NCBI GenBank assembly: GCA_963790525.1
Contig: CAWBOV010000004.1
Coordinates: 558,001-622,000, forward strand
DNA: 64,000 nt
Direction of reading: 5' to 3'
Origin: CAWBOV01 sp963790525
Lineage (GTDB): Bacteria; Actinomycetota; Actinomycetes; Mycobacteriales; Jatrophihabitantaceae
The position numbers were made by a program, and so were the translations under genes. Positions 18,205-26,382 of this stretch are shown piece by piece. The notes beneath the pieces were generated by a model. The model ran no database searches. It worked only from the letters and a program-made list of their open reading frames with translations, and was not told where the DNA came from. Numbering within the stretch: position 1 is the first letter of the stretch; every line of letters begins with the position of its first letter.

Positions 18205-18264
18205 TGGGTCCAGTGTCCCAGGTGGGATCGGCGCGGTCCGGATTCGTGGCCGCTCTCACGGTGG

Positions 18265-18987
18265 TCAGGCACCGCCGAAACCGACCACCAGGAAGGCGAT
18301 GAAGCCGAGCAGGGACAGCGGCACGCAGATCGCGCAGGCCAGCAGGCGACGGGTGCGCCCACGGGCGACCACCACGACGATCAGCAACCCCAGGATCACC
18401 TCGATGAGCGCGGTCTGGCGGTCGTCGGCCCGGTCCGCCCCCGCCCCGGTGCTGCGGTGGAGGTAGACCAGTGCCTCGGCGATCAGCACGGATCCTGCCG
18501 CTGCGGCGCCGAGGCATCCCCTCGCGATCGTGCCCCTGGCCGCCCAGGCGCCGGCGACGCCGAAGATCACCCCAGCGACGACCGCGAAGAGCAGCCAGAG
18601 CTGGGTCGACGGCTGGGTGAGCGTGCGCGGGCTGTCGTGCTGCACGAGCGTGGCGGTGAGGTAGTAGCTCTCCACCGCGACGACGAGCATGACGGCGCCC
18701 GCGACGGCGCTCCGCCTCCAGGCCGCCTGCAGCCAGAAGCCGAGCGAGAACGCACCGAGGGCCCACACGGCGCTGGAGTTGGCCAGATTCGCCCACGGAT
18801 AGGGCAGGTGCTTCTGGGCGGCCAGATCCAGCGGTCCCAGCGCCAGCCCCGCGACCGTTGCGGCGACCAGCTCGTGGAGGCGGGGCCGCGTCCTCCGTGC
18901 CCACAGGGCGCTCGGGCTACGGCGGCCCACGGGCAGTCTCGACACGACGGCCAGTATCCCCGTCGATCGCCGCCGCGACGTGGACAA
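18265..18987 (-). CDS. Multi-pass membrane protein, DUF6518-like
   Basis: 240 residues with about six hydrophobic helices; the segment PYPWANLANSSAVWALGAFSLGF resembles the conserved core of the DUF6518 family of actinobacterial membrane proteins, whose function is unknown. I place the start at a TTG (18987) because AGGAGG lies eight bases upstream on the minus strand; later GTG codons are possible but lack such a site. The start and its ribosome site are enclosed in a strong inverted repeat (18985-19021). High GC3 and a hydrophobic profile support real coding. Confidence 0.65.
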   Translation of the reverse strand: MSTSRRRSTGILAVVSRLPVGRRSPSALWARRTRPRLHELVAATVAGLALGPLDLAAQKHLPYPWANLANSSAVWALGAFSLGFWLQAAWRRSAVAGAVMLVVAVESYYLTATLVQHDSPRTLTQPSTQLWLLFAVVAGVIFGVAGAWAARGTIARGCLGAAAAGSVLIAEALVYLHRSTGAGADRADDRQTALIEVILGLLIVVVVARGRTRRLLACAICVPLSLLGFIAFLVVGFGGA

Positions 18988-19021
18988 CGCCCCTCCCTCC
19001 TGCTGCGGAGGCGGGGCGTTG
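18985..19021 (-). promoter_or_regulatory. Hairpin enclosing the ribosome site and TTG start of the DUF6518-like gene
   Basis: On the minus strand CAACGCCCC (19021-19013) pairs perfectly with GGGGCGTTG (18993-18985), and inside it CCTCC pairs with GGAGG around a six-base loop. The inner GGAGG is the Shine-Dalgarno site and the outer stem includes the TTG start codon. Such a structure in mRNA would block translation unless opened. It could instead be a terminator-like element if the true start lies downstream. Confidence 0.45.
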
Positions 19022-19100
19022 CACGCTCAGCGTCGGTCCTCGGGGCGGCCAGGTCAATAGGAGTGAGCGATGAGCCGTCAGGCCTTGCGCGCGCTCTACC

Positions 19101-19129
19101 TAAAGTGATATCAATTTTCTATCACTTTA
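19101..19129. promoter_or_regulatory. Perfect palindrome (operator) upstream of the SPFH-RHH operon
   Basis: TAAAGTGATA (19101-19110) and TATCACTTTA (19120-19129) form a perfect 10-bp inverted repeat separated by TCAATTTTC. It ends 12 bases before the ATG at 19142, with the ribosome site GAGGAGG in between, and is markedly AT-rich against a 70% GC background. This is the layout of a repressor operator overlapping a core promoter. The ribbon-helix-helix protein encoded by the second gene of this operon is the obvious candidate ligand (inference). Confidence 0.7.
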
Positions 19130-19141
19130 CGAGGAGGAGCG

Positions 19142-20053
19142 ATGACCGCCATCGAGCAGGGACCGGCACCCAGAACGTCCCCCGTCGGCCACGAGGGTGC
19201 GCGCGTGGACATCGTGGAACGCCCCCCGCGGGCCGTCTCGGGATGGTTGGGGGTGCTGGTCCTGCTGGCCTGCGTCGGCGTGTCGATCGTGGTGGGGCAG
19301 ACCTCGTCCGGGGGGTGGATCGTGCTGCCGATCCTCGTGTTCGCGGTGGTCCTGCAATCGCTGGCCATCGTCGCGCCCGGGCAGACCCGGGTCGTCCAGT
19401 TCTTCGGCCGGTACGCCGGAACCCTCCGCCGCCCCGGGTTCTGGTGGGTGCTGCCGCTGACGGTGCGGGTCGGGGTCAGCGTGCGGGTACGCAACTTCGA
19501 GACCAACCACCTGAAGGTCAACGACGCCGACGGCAATCCCGTCGAGATCGCGGCGATCGTGGTCTGGCAGGTCACCGACACCGCCAAGGCGACCTACGCC
19601 GTCGACAGCTACCTCAACTTCGTCACGGTCCAGGCCGAATCCGCGCTGCGCCACGTGGCCACGACCCACCCCTACGACGGCGCCGACGATGACCTGTCGT
19701 TGCGCGGATCCACCGACCTCGTCGCCGGTGAACTGGCCGCCGAGGTCGCCCAGCGCGTGGCCCTGGCGGGCGTGGAGATCATCGAGGTGCGCATCAGTCA
19801 CCTCGCCTACGCACCCGAGATCGCACAGGCGATGCTGCGCCGTCAGCAGGCCAACGCCGTGGTGGCGGCCCGCTCCCGCATCGTCGAAGGCGCCGTCGGG
19901 ATGGTGGAGCTGGCCCTGACCCGCCTCAGCGATCGCCAGGTCGTGGACCTGGACGAGGAGCGCAAGGCCGCCATGGTCAGCAACCTGATGGTCGTCCTGT
20001 GCGGGGACCAGCCCGCCTCACCCATCGTCAACGCGGGCTCGCTCTACACGTGA
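19142..20053 (+). CDS. SPFH (band 7/stomatin-like) membrane protein
   Basis: 303 residues. Two hydrophobic stretches (about 34-52 and 58-80) precede an SPFH domain: SLAIVAPGQTRVVQFFGRYAG, RRPGFWWVLPLT, VRVRNFET, the helix AESALRHVATTHPYD and AEVAQRVALAGVEIIEVRISHLAYAPEIA, ending in the coiled-coil LRRQQANAVVAARSRIVEGAV. SPFH proteins oligomerise in membranes and organise lipid domains or proteases; the specific role here is unknown. GAGGAGG lies just before the ATG and a perfect palindrome just before that. Its stop overlaps the GTG start of the ribbon-helix-helix gene by four bases (GTGA), so the pair is translationally coupled. Confidence 0.88.
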   Translation: MTAIEQGPAPRTSPVGHEGARVDIVERPPRAVSGWLGVLVLLACVGVSIVVGQTSSGGWIVLPILVFAVVLQSLAIVAPGQTRVVQFFGRYAGTLRRPGFWWVLPLTVRVGVSVRVRNFETNHLKVNDADGNPVEIAAIVVWQVTDTAKATYAVDSYLNFVTVQAESALRHVATTHPYDGADDDLSLRGSTDLVAGELAAEVAQRVALAGVEIIEVRISHLAYAPEIAQAMLRRQQANAVVAARSRIVEGAVGMVELALTRLSDRQVVDLDEERKAAMVSNLMVVLCGDQPASPIVNAGSLYT

Positions 20054-20247
20054 GCTCCGAACGCAAGCAACTGCTGCTGCGCATCGATCCCGAGGTGCAC
20101 GACGCCCTGGCCCGCTGGGCCACCGACGAGCTGCGCAGCGTCAACGCCCAGATCGAGATGCTGTTGCGCCAGGCCCTCAGCGGTGCCGGCCGCATGCCCA
20201 AGGCGGCCGGCCCGCTGCCGCGTCGCGGTCGTCCGCCCGCCTCCTAG
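20050..20247 (+). CDS. Ribbon-helix-helix (Arc-type) DNA-binding protein
   Basis: A 65-residue protein that starts with the GTG overlapping the SPFH stop. KQLLLRIDPEVHDALARWA is a typical N-terminal beta strand plus first helix of an Arc/HicB-like ribbon-helix-helix domain, and ELRSVNAQIEMLLRQALS is the second helix; a Gly/Pro/Arg-rich tail follows. These proteins act as DNA-binding dimers and in databases are often labelled as antitoxins, but no toxin is next to it. It likely represses its own operon through the palindrome at 19101-19129 (inference). Confidence 0.8.
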   Translation: MSSERKQLLLRIDPEVHDALARWATDELRSVNAQIEMLLRQALSGAGRMPKAAGPLPRRGRPPAS

Positions 20248-20291
20248 CCACCCTCCCGCCGTGTTCACCTTCCAGTTGTACTGTCCCGCGG

Positions 20292-20450
20292 ATGACAACC
20301 GAACCCGAGCCAGATCGAGTCGTGGAGGCCTTGGCGCACGACCGCGAGGCGACGAAGGAAGAGCGCGACGCCTGGGTGGCGAAGGAGCAGCGGCAGGCCG
20401 ATGACCTGGCCCGCCGTCTTGCCGAGCGCCGCGAGGCGAGCGAGGACTAG
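20292..20450 (+). CDS. Small acidic/charged protein (52 residues), putative
   Basis: An open frame starting ATG ACA ACC GAA CCC with C/G-ending codons almost throughout, encoding MTTEPEPDRVVEALAHD followed by a highly charged helical stretch (DREATKEERDAWVAKEQRQADDLARRLAERR) with heptad-like spacing, so a short coiled coil is plausible. It lies 44 bases after the ribbon-helix-helix gene on the same strand and may belong to that operon. No clear ribosome site is visible and I recognise no family, so the call rests on codon use and composition. Confidence 0.4.
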   Translation: MTTEPEPDRVVEALAHDREATKEERDAWVAKEQRQADDLARRLAERREASED

Positions 20451-20938
20451 CTCGGACGACCCGGGGACCCGCTGGACGACCCGCAGGGCCAGCTCGGTGC
20501 ATCCGAGAGCGAGCAGGGCCGGCCGCGTGACGGCCGCGCCCGGAGTTTGCCGCGCTGCGCAATAATTGCGCTTCATCCGGCCGTGAATATCACCGCATGC
20601 AGCATTGTCATTCCCCTATCATTGGCCGTTCAGAACGCCTGGATGACAGCTCATGTATCCGCGTTGCGCGCGCTCCGACCGAATTCGCCACGGCATTCCC
20701 GTGCCCATCGCGCAAATCCCTCAGGTATCAGAGGTTGACTCGCGAAACATCGCCGAATCAAGTACCGCAACGTCCGCTGTAACGGCACCTTAACGGACGG
20801 GGACAGCACCGCGAAGACTTCCTCACCTCCATTGCTGACCCTCCTTCACCTGAGGATCTTTTGTGCCGCGAGCGTTCGCTCGACTGCCTCAACCGGGACC
20901 GGACGGGGCAGCGGAAATTCGTAGCGAGAGGGAAGCCG
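20451..20938 (+). promoter_or_regulatory. Intergenic leader before the phosphate locus
   Basis: 488 bases without a credible gene; the central part (about 20560-20780) is clearly lower in GC than its surroundings. It should contain the promoter for the phosphate-binding protein at 20939. Possible phosphate-box-like elements are CTTCACCTGAG at 20843-20853, preceded about ten bases earlier by GCTGACCCTC, and TAACGG repeated at about 20779 and 20790. These resemble GTTCACC-type PhoP repeats only loosely, so the regulatory reading is tentative. Short open frames here have no coding character. Confidence 0.3.
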
Positions 20939-22027
20939 TTGCACAAGCTCACCAGATCCATCGCGTTCGCCGGCATGGCCGTTGCAGTCGTAGGCCTCAC
21001 GTCCGGCCTGGCGCTGGCCGACCCGCCCACCGGAGTCGTCCCCGCACACACCAACATCGTCGGCGTCGGCTCGGACACCACCCAGCTCGTGGTGGACAAG
21101 TTCGCCACAGATTTCGACTCCACCCACACCACTCCGAAGGTCTACAGCTGGGACGCGGTCGGATCGGCCACCGTCGTCACCAAGACCGGCTGTGCCGCGA
21201 TCACCCGCCCGAACGGTTCGGGCGCCGGAATCACGGCCCTGAAGGCCAACGCGCGGCCGAGCGGTGACACCACCGACTTCTGCGTCGACTTCGCCCGATC
21301 CTCGCGGGGACCACAGGCCGGTGACGGCACGGCGATCGCGTTCGTGGCCTACGCCAAGGACGCGGTGACGTGGTCCGCCAACACCACGACCAATGCGACC
21401 GCATCCCTGACGACAACCCAGCTGAAGGCGATCTACAGCTGCAACGCCGCTCTCCTCGGGACCGGCAAGACCGGCAAGGTCACCTGGAACGAGGTCGGTG
21501 GCACGAGCACCGCGGCGGTCGTCCCGGTCATCCCGCAGTCCAGCAGCGGCACCCGGTCGTTCTTCCTCAGCAAGATCGGCGTGACGACCCTCGGTTCGTG
21601 TGTCGTGCCGACCAACGACAGTGTCGAGGAGAACGAAGGCACCAACGCGATCTTCAAGAACTCCAGCGCTGCGAACGAGGTCTTCCCGTACTCGGTCGCG
21701 GTGTACCTGGCCCAGACCGTGCACGGCCACAGCGCCGGCTCGCAGGGAACCTTGAAGCTGCACAGCGTCAACGGCGTCGCGCCCACCACGGGTACCGGAT
21801 CCGCCACCAAGATCAACCCCGCGTTCCCGTACAGCCGGTCCGTCTACAACGTCGTCCGTGACAGCGGCGCCAAGACCCACGTCCCGACGTACCTGCAGGC
21901 ACTGCTCGGCGCAGGCAACGACACCGGGTGGATCTGCACCAACGCCACCGCCCAGGCCGACATCGCCAGCTACGGCTTCCTGTCCCTCGGCACCAACTGC
22001 GGAACGGTCAGCAAGGCCACCAGCTGA
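20939..22027 (+). CDS. Secreted phosphate-binding-like (PstS-type) substrate-binding protein
   Basis: A 362-residue exported protein. I take the TTG at 20939 as start because GAGAGGGAAG precedes it and a clean signal peptide follows (HKLTRSIAFAGMAVAVVGL...ALA, cleavage before DPPTG). The mature part has the PBP-like motifs GVGSDTTQ, RPNGSGAGITALKA, DFARSSRG, FVAYAKDAV and QSSSGTRSFF, as in actinobacterial PstS-like proteins that bind phosphate between two lobes. There is no lipobox Cys after the signal, so it appears released or held otherwise. It is the first gene of a phosphate-uptake locus; a strong hairpin at 22119-22150 follows it, so it may be transcribed partly independently of the downstream genes. 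Confidence 0.75.
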   Translation: MHKLTRSIAFAGMAVAVVGLTSGLALADPPTGVVPAHTNIVGVGSDTTQLVVDKFATDFDSTHTTPKVYSWDAVGSATVVTKTGCAAITRPNGSGAGITALKANARPSGDTTDFCVDFARSSRGPQAGDGTAIAFVAYAKDAVTWSANTTTNATASLTTTQLKAIYSCNAALLGTGKTGKVTWNEVGGTSTAAVVPVIPQSSSGTRSFFLSKIGVTTLGSCVVPTNDSVEENEGTNAIFKNSSAANEVFPYSVAVYLAQTVHGHSAGSQGTLKLHSVNGVAPTTGTGSATKINPAFPYSRSVYNVVRDSGAKTHVPTYLQALLGAGNDTGWICTNATAQADIASYGFLSLGTNCGTVSKATS

Positions 22028-22118
22028 CCACACGCATCACCGCAGCGCCGAGTACCCCGTAGCACCGGCACCACCTGCATCACCGGTATCACCCAGCACC
22101 GCAGTCTCACCAGTTTTC

Positions 22119-22150
22119 CGGTCGCGGGCTCGACTTCGGGCCCGCGACCG
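22119..22150 (+). terminator. Strong stem-loop downstream of the secreted binding protein
   Basis: CGGTCGCGGGC (22119-22129) and GCCCGCGACCG (22140-22150) form an 11-bp perfect GC-rich stem with a ten-base loop. There is no T-run on the plus strand after it; GC-rich hairpins without a T-run are common terminators in actinobacteria. It would limit read-through from the phosphate-binding gene into the next genes. Confidence 0.55.
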
Positions 22151-22184
22151 CCCACATCCTCAACCCTGAACGGGGAAACACACC

Positions 22185-22805
22185 ATGAGAATCATGCCCA
22201 TTCGCACTGTTGCCGTCGCGGCGGCGCTCGCTGTCGTAGGCGGCCTCGGCTACACCCTGGTCGCCGGACCCGCGTCGGCGGACACGGACCCGGTCACCGG
22301 AGGCACGACGACGATCTCCGTGCCGCTGTCGGCGGAGTTCGGCGCACTGTCGCCGATCTACGCACTGCCGACCGCGTCGGCATCGCTCAGCTACGACCCG
22401 TCGGCCAAGGAGCTGGACTACTCGTACCCGGTGGTGGGTGGGGACGCCAGCGTCAACACCTTCTTCGGCACCCTCAAGCTCGACGGGGGTCTCGTCATCG
22501 GCAAGCGCGGATCGCGGACCACCGTCACGCTGACGAACCTGGTCTTCAACATCGAGGACGACACCGTGACGGCGACGGTTCCGGCGCTTCCCGGATCGAC
22601 GCCCGCCCCGGTGACGGTCGTCTTCTTCGATGCACTCGGCAACCACGACCTCGCCGTGGGGCCGCCGGAGACCTTCACCGCGTCGGAGCTGCGCCTGGAC
22701 CCCGCCGGGGCCAAGTACCTGAACACGGCGCTGCACACGAAGTTGTTCAAGAAGTCGCACCTCGTCGGCACCTTCGCGGCGTCGTTCACGAACAGCAACG
22801 ACTGA
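22185..22805 (+). CDS. Secreted protein of unknown function in the phosphate locus
   Basis: 206 residues starting MRIMPIRTVAVAAALAVVGGL with a signal peptide ending near GPASA-DTDPV. The mature part is rich in beta-strand-like segments, Thr, Val and Ser (TTTISVPLSAEFGAL, VTLTNLVFNIEDDTVTATVPAL, VVFFDALGNHDLAVG) and ends KKSHLVGTFAASFTNSND. No Cys, lipobox or C-terminal anchor is seen. I recognise no family with confidence; a beta-sandwich extracellular domain is a reasonable structural guess. It sits between the first binding protein and the large anchored binding protein, which suggests a cell-surface role connected with them. A second in-frame ATG at 22194 is an alternative start. Confidence 0.6.
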   Translation: MRIMPIRTVAVAAALAVVGGLGYTLVAGPASADTDPVTGGTTTISVPLSAEFGALSPIYALPTASASLSYDPSAKELDYSYPVVGGDASVNTFFGTLKLDGGLVIGKRGSRTTVTLTNLVFNIEDDTVTATVPALPGSTPAPVTVVFFDALGNHDLAVGPPETFTASELRLDPAGAKYLNTALHTKLFKKSHLVGTFAASFTNSND

Positions 22806-22936
22806 TTCGTCCAGCGAGGACACCTGCACGTCGCGCACTGTTCGCTGGCCGGTCATGTCGAGGACGGCCCAGCACAGCGTGAGCTGTGAAGGATCCCTGT
22901 CGGAACCCGCCCGTGGCAGAAATGGTTGGAGAACGA

Positions 22937-25384
22937 ATGCGTGCTGTCCATCGATTTCGTGCCACGGGCGGGGTACTGCTCGTCGCCGTGCTGGTCCTGC
23001 TCAGCCTGCCGATCGTCGCCCACATCGGGCTGTCGACGGCAGCTGCGGCGTCCACGTCGGTGACCGTCACCGGGGCGAGCCCGGCCTGGGATCCGCTCGC
23101 GGGACAGCCGCTGACAAGCCTGCCGACGGTCACGGTGAGCCAGACCGAGGACCTCGTCGACCAGGTCGTGCACGTGTCATGGACGAATTTCAGCCCGTCC
23201 TCGAATGACCTCCTGTATTCGAGCGCACCGACACCTCCCGTGACCTTTCAACCGGGAAATGTGCTCTATCCGGTGGAGGTCGTGGAATGCCGGAATGCGG
23301 CACCGACCCACAGTTTCCTCGACGATCCCCATCCGGATTGCTATTCGTTCACGCCCGGCGCCGCGACCGCAGACCACGGCGTGGGAAATGCCATTCAGAC
23401 GACCACAGGACCGGACGGAAGCGGATTCGCCGACATTCACGTGGAAACGTCGGTGGAGAACGATTTCCTCGGCTGCGACGTGAATCATCCGTGCTCGATA
23501 GCCGTGGTCCCGAACTGGGGCGGGGACCAGAACGAGGGGCAGGCCGCGAACTGCGCCGACCACAGCAACGACTTCCCGAGCGCGGCGAACGGCTACAACT
23601 ACCCACCCTTCGCCGATGCCGCGGACGACCACCTGGGCGCTGCCTGTTCCTGGGCCGACCGCCTCGTCGTCCCCATCCACTTCGCGCCCACTCCGTCGGA
23701 CTGCCCGTCACGGTCCTACGCCTTCGCGGCGGCCGGCTCGCCGATGCTGGCCCGGGCGATGGTCCAGTGGCAGGCCGGCTGGTGCTCCGGATCGAAGGCG
23801 CTGACCTTCGACTACGACTCGGGCAGCAACGAGGACCAGGCGCGCAGCTCCTTCCTGGCCGGCGGGTCGGGAGCGCTGACGTCGAGCACCGATGTCGCCA
23901 TGGTGACCGAACCGGCGACCGGCGCCGCGGCGAAGAACCGGCACTTCACCTATGCCCCGCTCGCGACCACGGCGATCGTCATCAGCTACCTGATCGACGA
24001 TCCCCGCACCGGCACGCTGGTGCAGAACCTGCGCCTGAACGCCAGGCTGGTCGCCAAGCTGCTGACCCAGTCCTACGCGCTGCTGAACTACAACTGCTCC
24101 TCCGGCTCCACCCGGGCGCAGTCGGCGACCTGTGATCCTGCGGTTCTCGGCAATCCGGACACGATCTTCGACGACCCGGAGTTCCTGGCCCTGAATCCCC
24201 AGGTCACGAGTGCCGACTTCCCGACGCCGGGGGAGAACGGCATCGGCGCGTTCCTGCCGACCGTCGCCGGGGGCAACAGCGACCTGACCTACGAACTGAC
24301 CCGCTGGATCGCCGACGACCCGGACGCCGCGTCCTTCCTCGCCGGAAAGCCGGACCCGTGGGGAATGACGGTGAACACCTACTACCGCGGCATCGACTAT
24401 CCCGTCCACCAGTTCCTCCAACTGGACCCGGGCTACACCGACCCGTCCGCTCCGCGTGGGAACGGCACCATGCAGAACGCGTGGCAACCGGTCAGCGGCC
24501 TGGCCTCGGTCGGCAACCTGCTCGTGTCGAACACCTCCAGCGCGCTGAGCAACTCCGTCAGCGCATGCGCGGCCCCGCCGTGCCCGTATCCCAAGATCAC
24601 CGAACTGGCGGGCAACCGGGCCCTCTTCGCGATCATGGACGCAGGGCAGGCGGCCGCGTACGCCTTCCCGGTCGCCCAGCTGGTCAATCCCGCCGGTGTC
24701 GCGGTGGCGCCCACGACCGCTGCGCTCAGCGCGGGAGTCGGGGACATGCACGCGAACGGTGACCGGATCACCGAGCACCTGGACGGGACGAGCACGGATC
24801 GCCGGGACTATCCCCTGACGGTGGTCGACTACGCGATGGTGCCCACGTGCGGCCTCCGGGCAGCGACGTCGAGTGCTGTGGCCCGCTTCCTCGGGCGGGT
24901 GTCCCAGGCGCAGATCTACGGCCTGGCGCCCGGGCAGCTCGCGCCGGGTTATCTCGCGCTGACTCACGCCCAGCTGGCACAGACCGCGAGTGCCGCCACG
25001 GCCGTGAGCACACAGTCCGGGTGCCCCGCGCGGACCGGATCGGGGCACTCCTCCTCGCCGTCGAGCACCGCCCCGGCGGGCGGTGGCAACGGGTCGGGCG
25101 GCGGCGGTGGCGTCTCCGCGCCGGCGTCGACGGGCCAGGTCGCGGCACCGACACCCGCCGGCTCGCACGTGGCGACCCCCGTCGCCGAGGCGTCGCCCAC
25201 CATCCAGAACGTCGCCTACGGGGTGAAGAGCCCCGACCAGGCCGGGGTCAGCGGCGCGGCGATGCCTCTGCTGCTGGCACTCGGGGCGGCTCTGGTCATC
25301 GGCGGTCCCGGGGTCTACCTGCTCACCGTCGCCGGCGGGGTGCCGGCGCTGCGCAGGTTCGTCGGACGGGTGGTGCGCCGGTGA
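22937..25384 (+). CDS. Large membrane-anchored phosphate-binding-like protein
   Basis: About 815 residues. The start ATG at 22937 follows TTGGAGAA; in-frame ATGs at 22886 and 22922 would add unconserved residues. A signal/anchor segment (GGVLLVAVLVLLSLPIVAHIG) is followed by a large extracellular region carrying substrate-binding-protein features (VVPIHFAPTPSDCPS, MVTEPAT, then a region with RYPLTVVDYAMVP-like ends near RRDYPLTVVDYAMVPTC), then a Ser/Gly/Pro linker (GGGNGSGGGGG) and a C-terminal membrane helix (MPLLLALGAALVIGGPGVYLL) with an Arg-rich cytoplasmic tail. No LPXTG motif is present. Its stop overlaps the GTG of pstC, so it is made with the phosphate permease; a tethered binding protein is the best reading. 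Confidence 0.7.
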   Translation: MRAVHRFRATGGVLLVAVLVLLSLPIVAHIGLSTAAAASTSVTVTGASPAWDPLAGQPLTSLPTVTVSQTEDLVDQVVHVSWTNFSPSSNDLLYSSAPTPPVTFQPGNVLYPVEVVECRNAAPTHSFLDDPHPDCYSFTPGAATADHGVGNAIQTTTGPDGSGFADIHVETSVENDFLGCDVNHPCSIAVVPNWGGDQNEGQAANCADHSNDFPSAANGYNYPPFADAADDHLGAACSWADRLVVPIHFAPTPSDCPSRSYAFAAAGSPMLARAMVQWQAGWCSGSKALTFDYDSGSNEDQARSSFLAGGSGALTSSTDVAMVTEPATGAAAKNRHFTYAPLATTAIVISYLIDDPRTGTLVQNLRLNARLVAKLLTQSYALLNYNCSSGSTRAQSATCDPAVLGNPDTIFDDPEFLALNPQVTSADFPTPGENGIGAFLPTVAGGNSDLTYELTRWIADDPDAASFLAGKPDPWGMTVNTYYRGIDYPVHQFLQLDPGYTDPSAPRGNGTMQNAWQPVSGLASVGNLLVSNTSSALSNSVSACAAPPCPYPKITELAGNRALFAIMDAGQAAAYAFPVAQLVNPAGVAVAPTTAALSAGVGDMHANGDRITEHLDGTSTDRRDYPLTVVDYAMVPTCGLRAATSSAVARFLGRVSQAQIYGLAPGQLAPGYLALTHAQLAQTASAATAVSTQSGCPARTGSGHSSSPSSTAPAGGGNGSGGGGGVSAPASTGQVAAPTPAGSHVATPVAEASPTIQNVAYGVKSPDQAGVSGAAMPLLLALGAALVIGGPGVYLLTVAGGVPALRRFVGRVVRR

Positions 25385-26382
25385 GCGTCACCGCTGCGGC
25401 ACCGGGCGGCACGGGCGAGGCGGACCTGGACGTCCCCAGGGTCATCCGCGCTCCGCTCAGCCCCGCCGACCGCTGGTTCCGGGGGGCGCTGCGGGCGAGC
25501 GGGATCGCGGTGCTCACGATCACCGGTCTCATCGCGTTCTTCCTCGTCCTGCGCGGGGCGTCGGCACTCCGGCGCGCGGGTCTGTCGTTCTTCACGTCGA
25601 AGACCTGGATCCCGTCGAGCAACAGGTTCGGCATCGCCAGCCTGCTGCCGAACGGGATCTTCATCGCCCTGATCGCGCTGGTCATCGCGGTTCCCGTCGC
25701 GATCGCCACCGCGCTGTTCGTGTCCGAGTACGCGCCCAGTCGGCTCCGGCCGGCCCTGACCGCCCTGATCGACCTGATGGCGGCCGTGCCGAGCATCATC
25801 TACGGCCTGTGGGGGGTCTTCTTCCTTCAGCCGCGGATCATCGGCACCATCCGCTGGATGTCCGAACACCTCTCGTTCCTGCCGATCTTCGCGGTCCGGG
25901 GTGAGCACACGCCCAGCTCGTTCACCTCGTCCACGTTCATCGCCGGCCTCGTCGTCTCGCTGATGGTCATCCCGATCATCGCGTCCATCTCCCGCGAGGT
26001 CTTCTCGCAGGCCCCGATCGGCGAGCGCGAGGCCGCGTACGCGCTGGGCGCGAACCGGTGGGGCATGGTCACCACCGTCGTCCTCCCGTACGGCCGCGGC
26101 GGCATGATCGGCGCGATGATGCTCGGCTTCGGCCGGGCCATGGGGGAGACGATCGCCATCGCATTGATCATCTCCCCGACCTACGACATCGCGTACCGCG
26201 TCCTGGAGAACCACGGCTTCTCCATCGCGGCGCTGATCGCCCTGCGCTACCAGGAATCCACGCCCGCGATGCTCTCCTCGCTCATGGCCGCCGGGCTCGT
26301 GCTCTTCCTCGTGACCCTGGTGGTCAACGCCCTCGCCTCGATCGTCGTCAGCCGATCCCGTTCCGGCGGTCAGACCCTGTGA
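25381..26382 (+). CDS. pstC: Phosphate ABC transporter permease PstC
   Basis: A 333-residue inner-membrane permease. After a polar N-terminal extension it has about six helices and the permease (EAA) loop ISREVFSQAPIGEREAAYALGANRWGMVTTVVLPYGRGGMIGAMMLGFGRAMGET, characteristic of PstC, plus FIALIALVIAVPVAIATALFVSEYAP earlier. The GTG at 25381 overlaps the stop of the anchored binding protein (GTGA), and its own stop overlaps the GTG start of pstA, so the genes are coupled. Start upstream of 25381 would run through the neighbour in another frame. It forms the translocation channel with PstA. Confidence 0.9.
   Translation: MSVTAAAPGGTGEADLDVPRVIRAPLSPADRWFRGALRASGIAVLTITGLIAFFLVLRGASALRRAGLSFFTSKTWIPSSNRFGIASLLPNGIFIALIALVIAVPVAIATALFVSEYAPSRLRPALTALIDLMAAVPSIIYGLWGVFFLQPRIIGTIRWMSEHLSFLPIFAVRGEHTPSSFTSSTFIAGLVVSLMVIPIIASISREVFSQAPIGEREAAYALGANRWGMVTTVVLPYGRGGMIGAMMLGFGRAMGETIAIALIISPTYDIAYRVLENHGFSIAALIALRYQESTPAMLSSLMAAGLVLFLVTLVVNALASIVVSRSRSGGQTL

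Noticed and set aside
20050..20247. RHH protein as antitoxin of a toxin-antitoxin pair
   Set aside because: The coupled gene is an SPFH membrane protein, and no toxin-like small gene lies next to it.
20543..20780. Low-GC intergenic stretch as horizontally acquired DNA
   Set aside because: It is short, non-coding and directly upstream of a conserved operon; a promoter region explains the composition.
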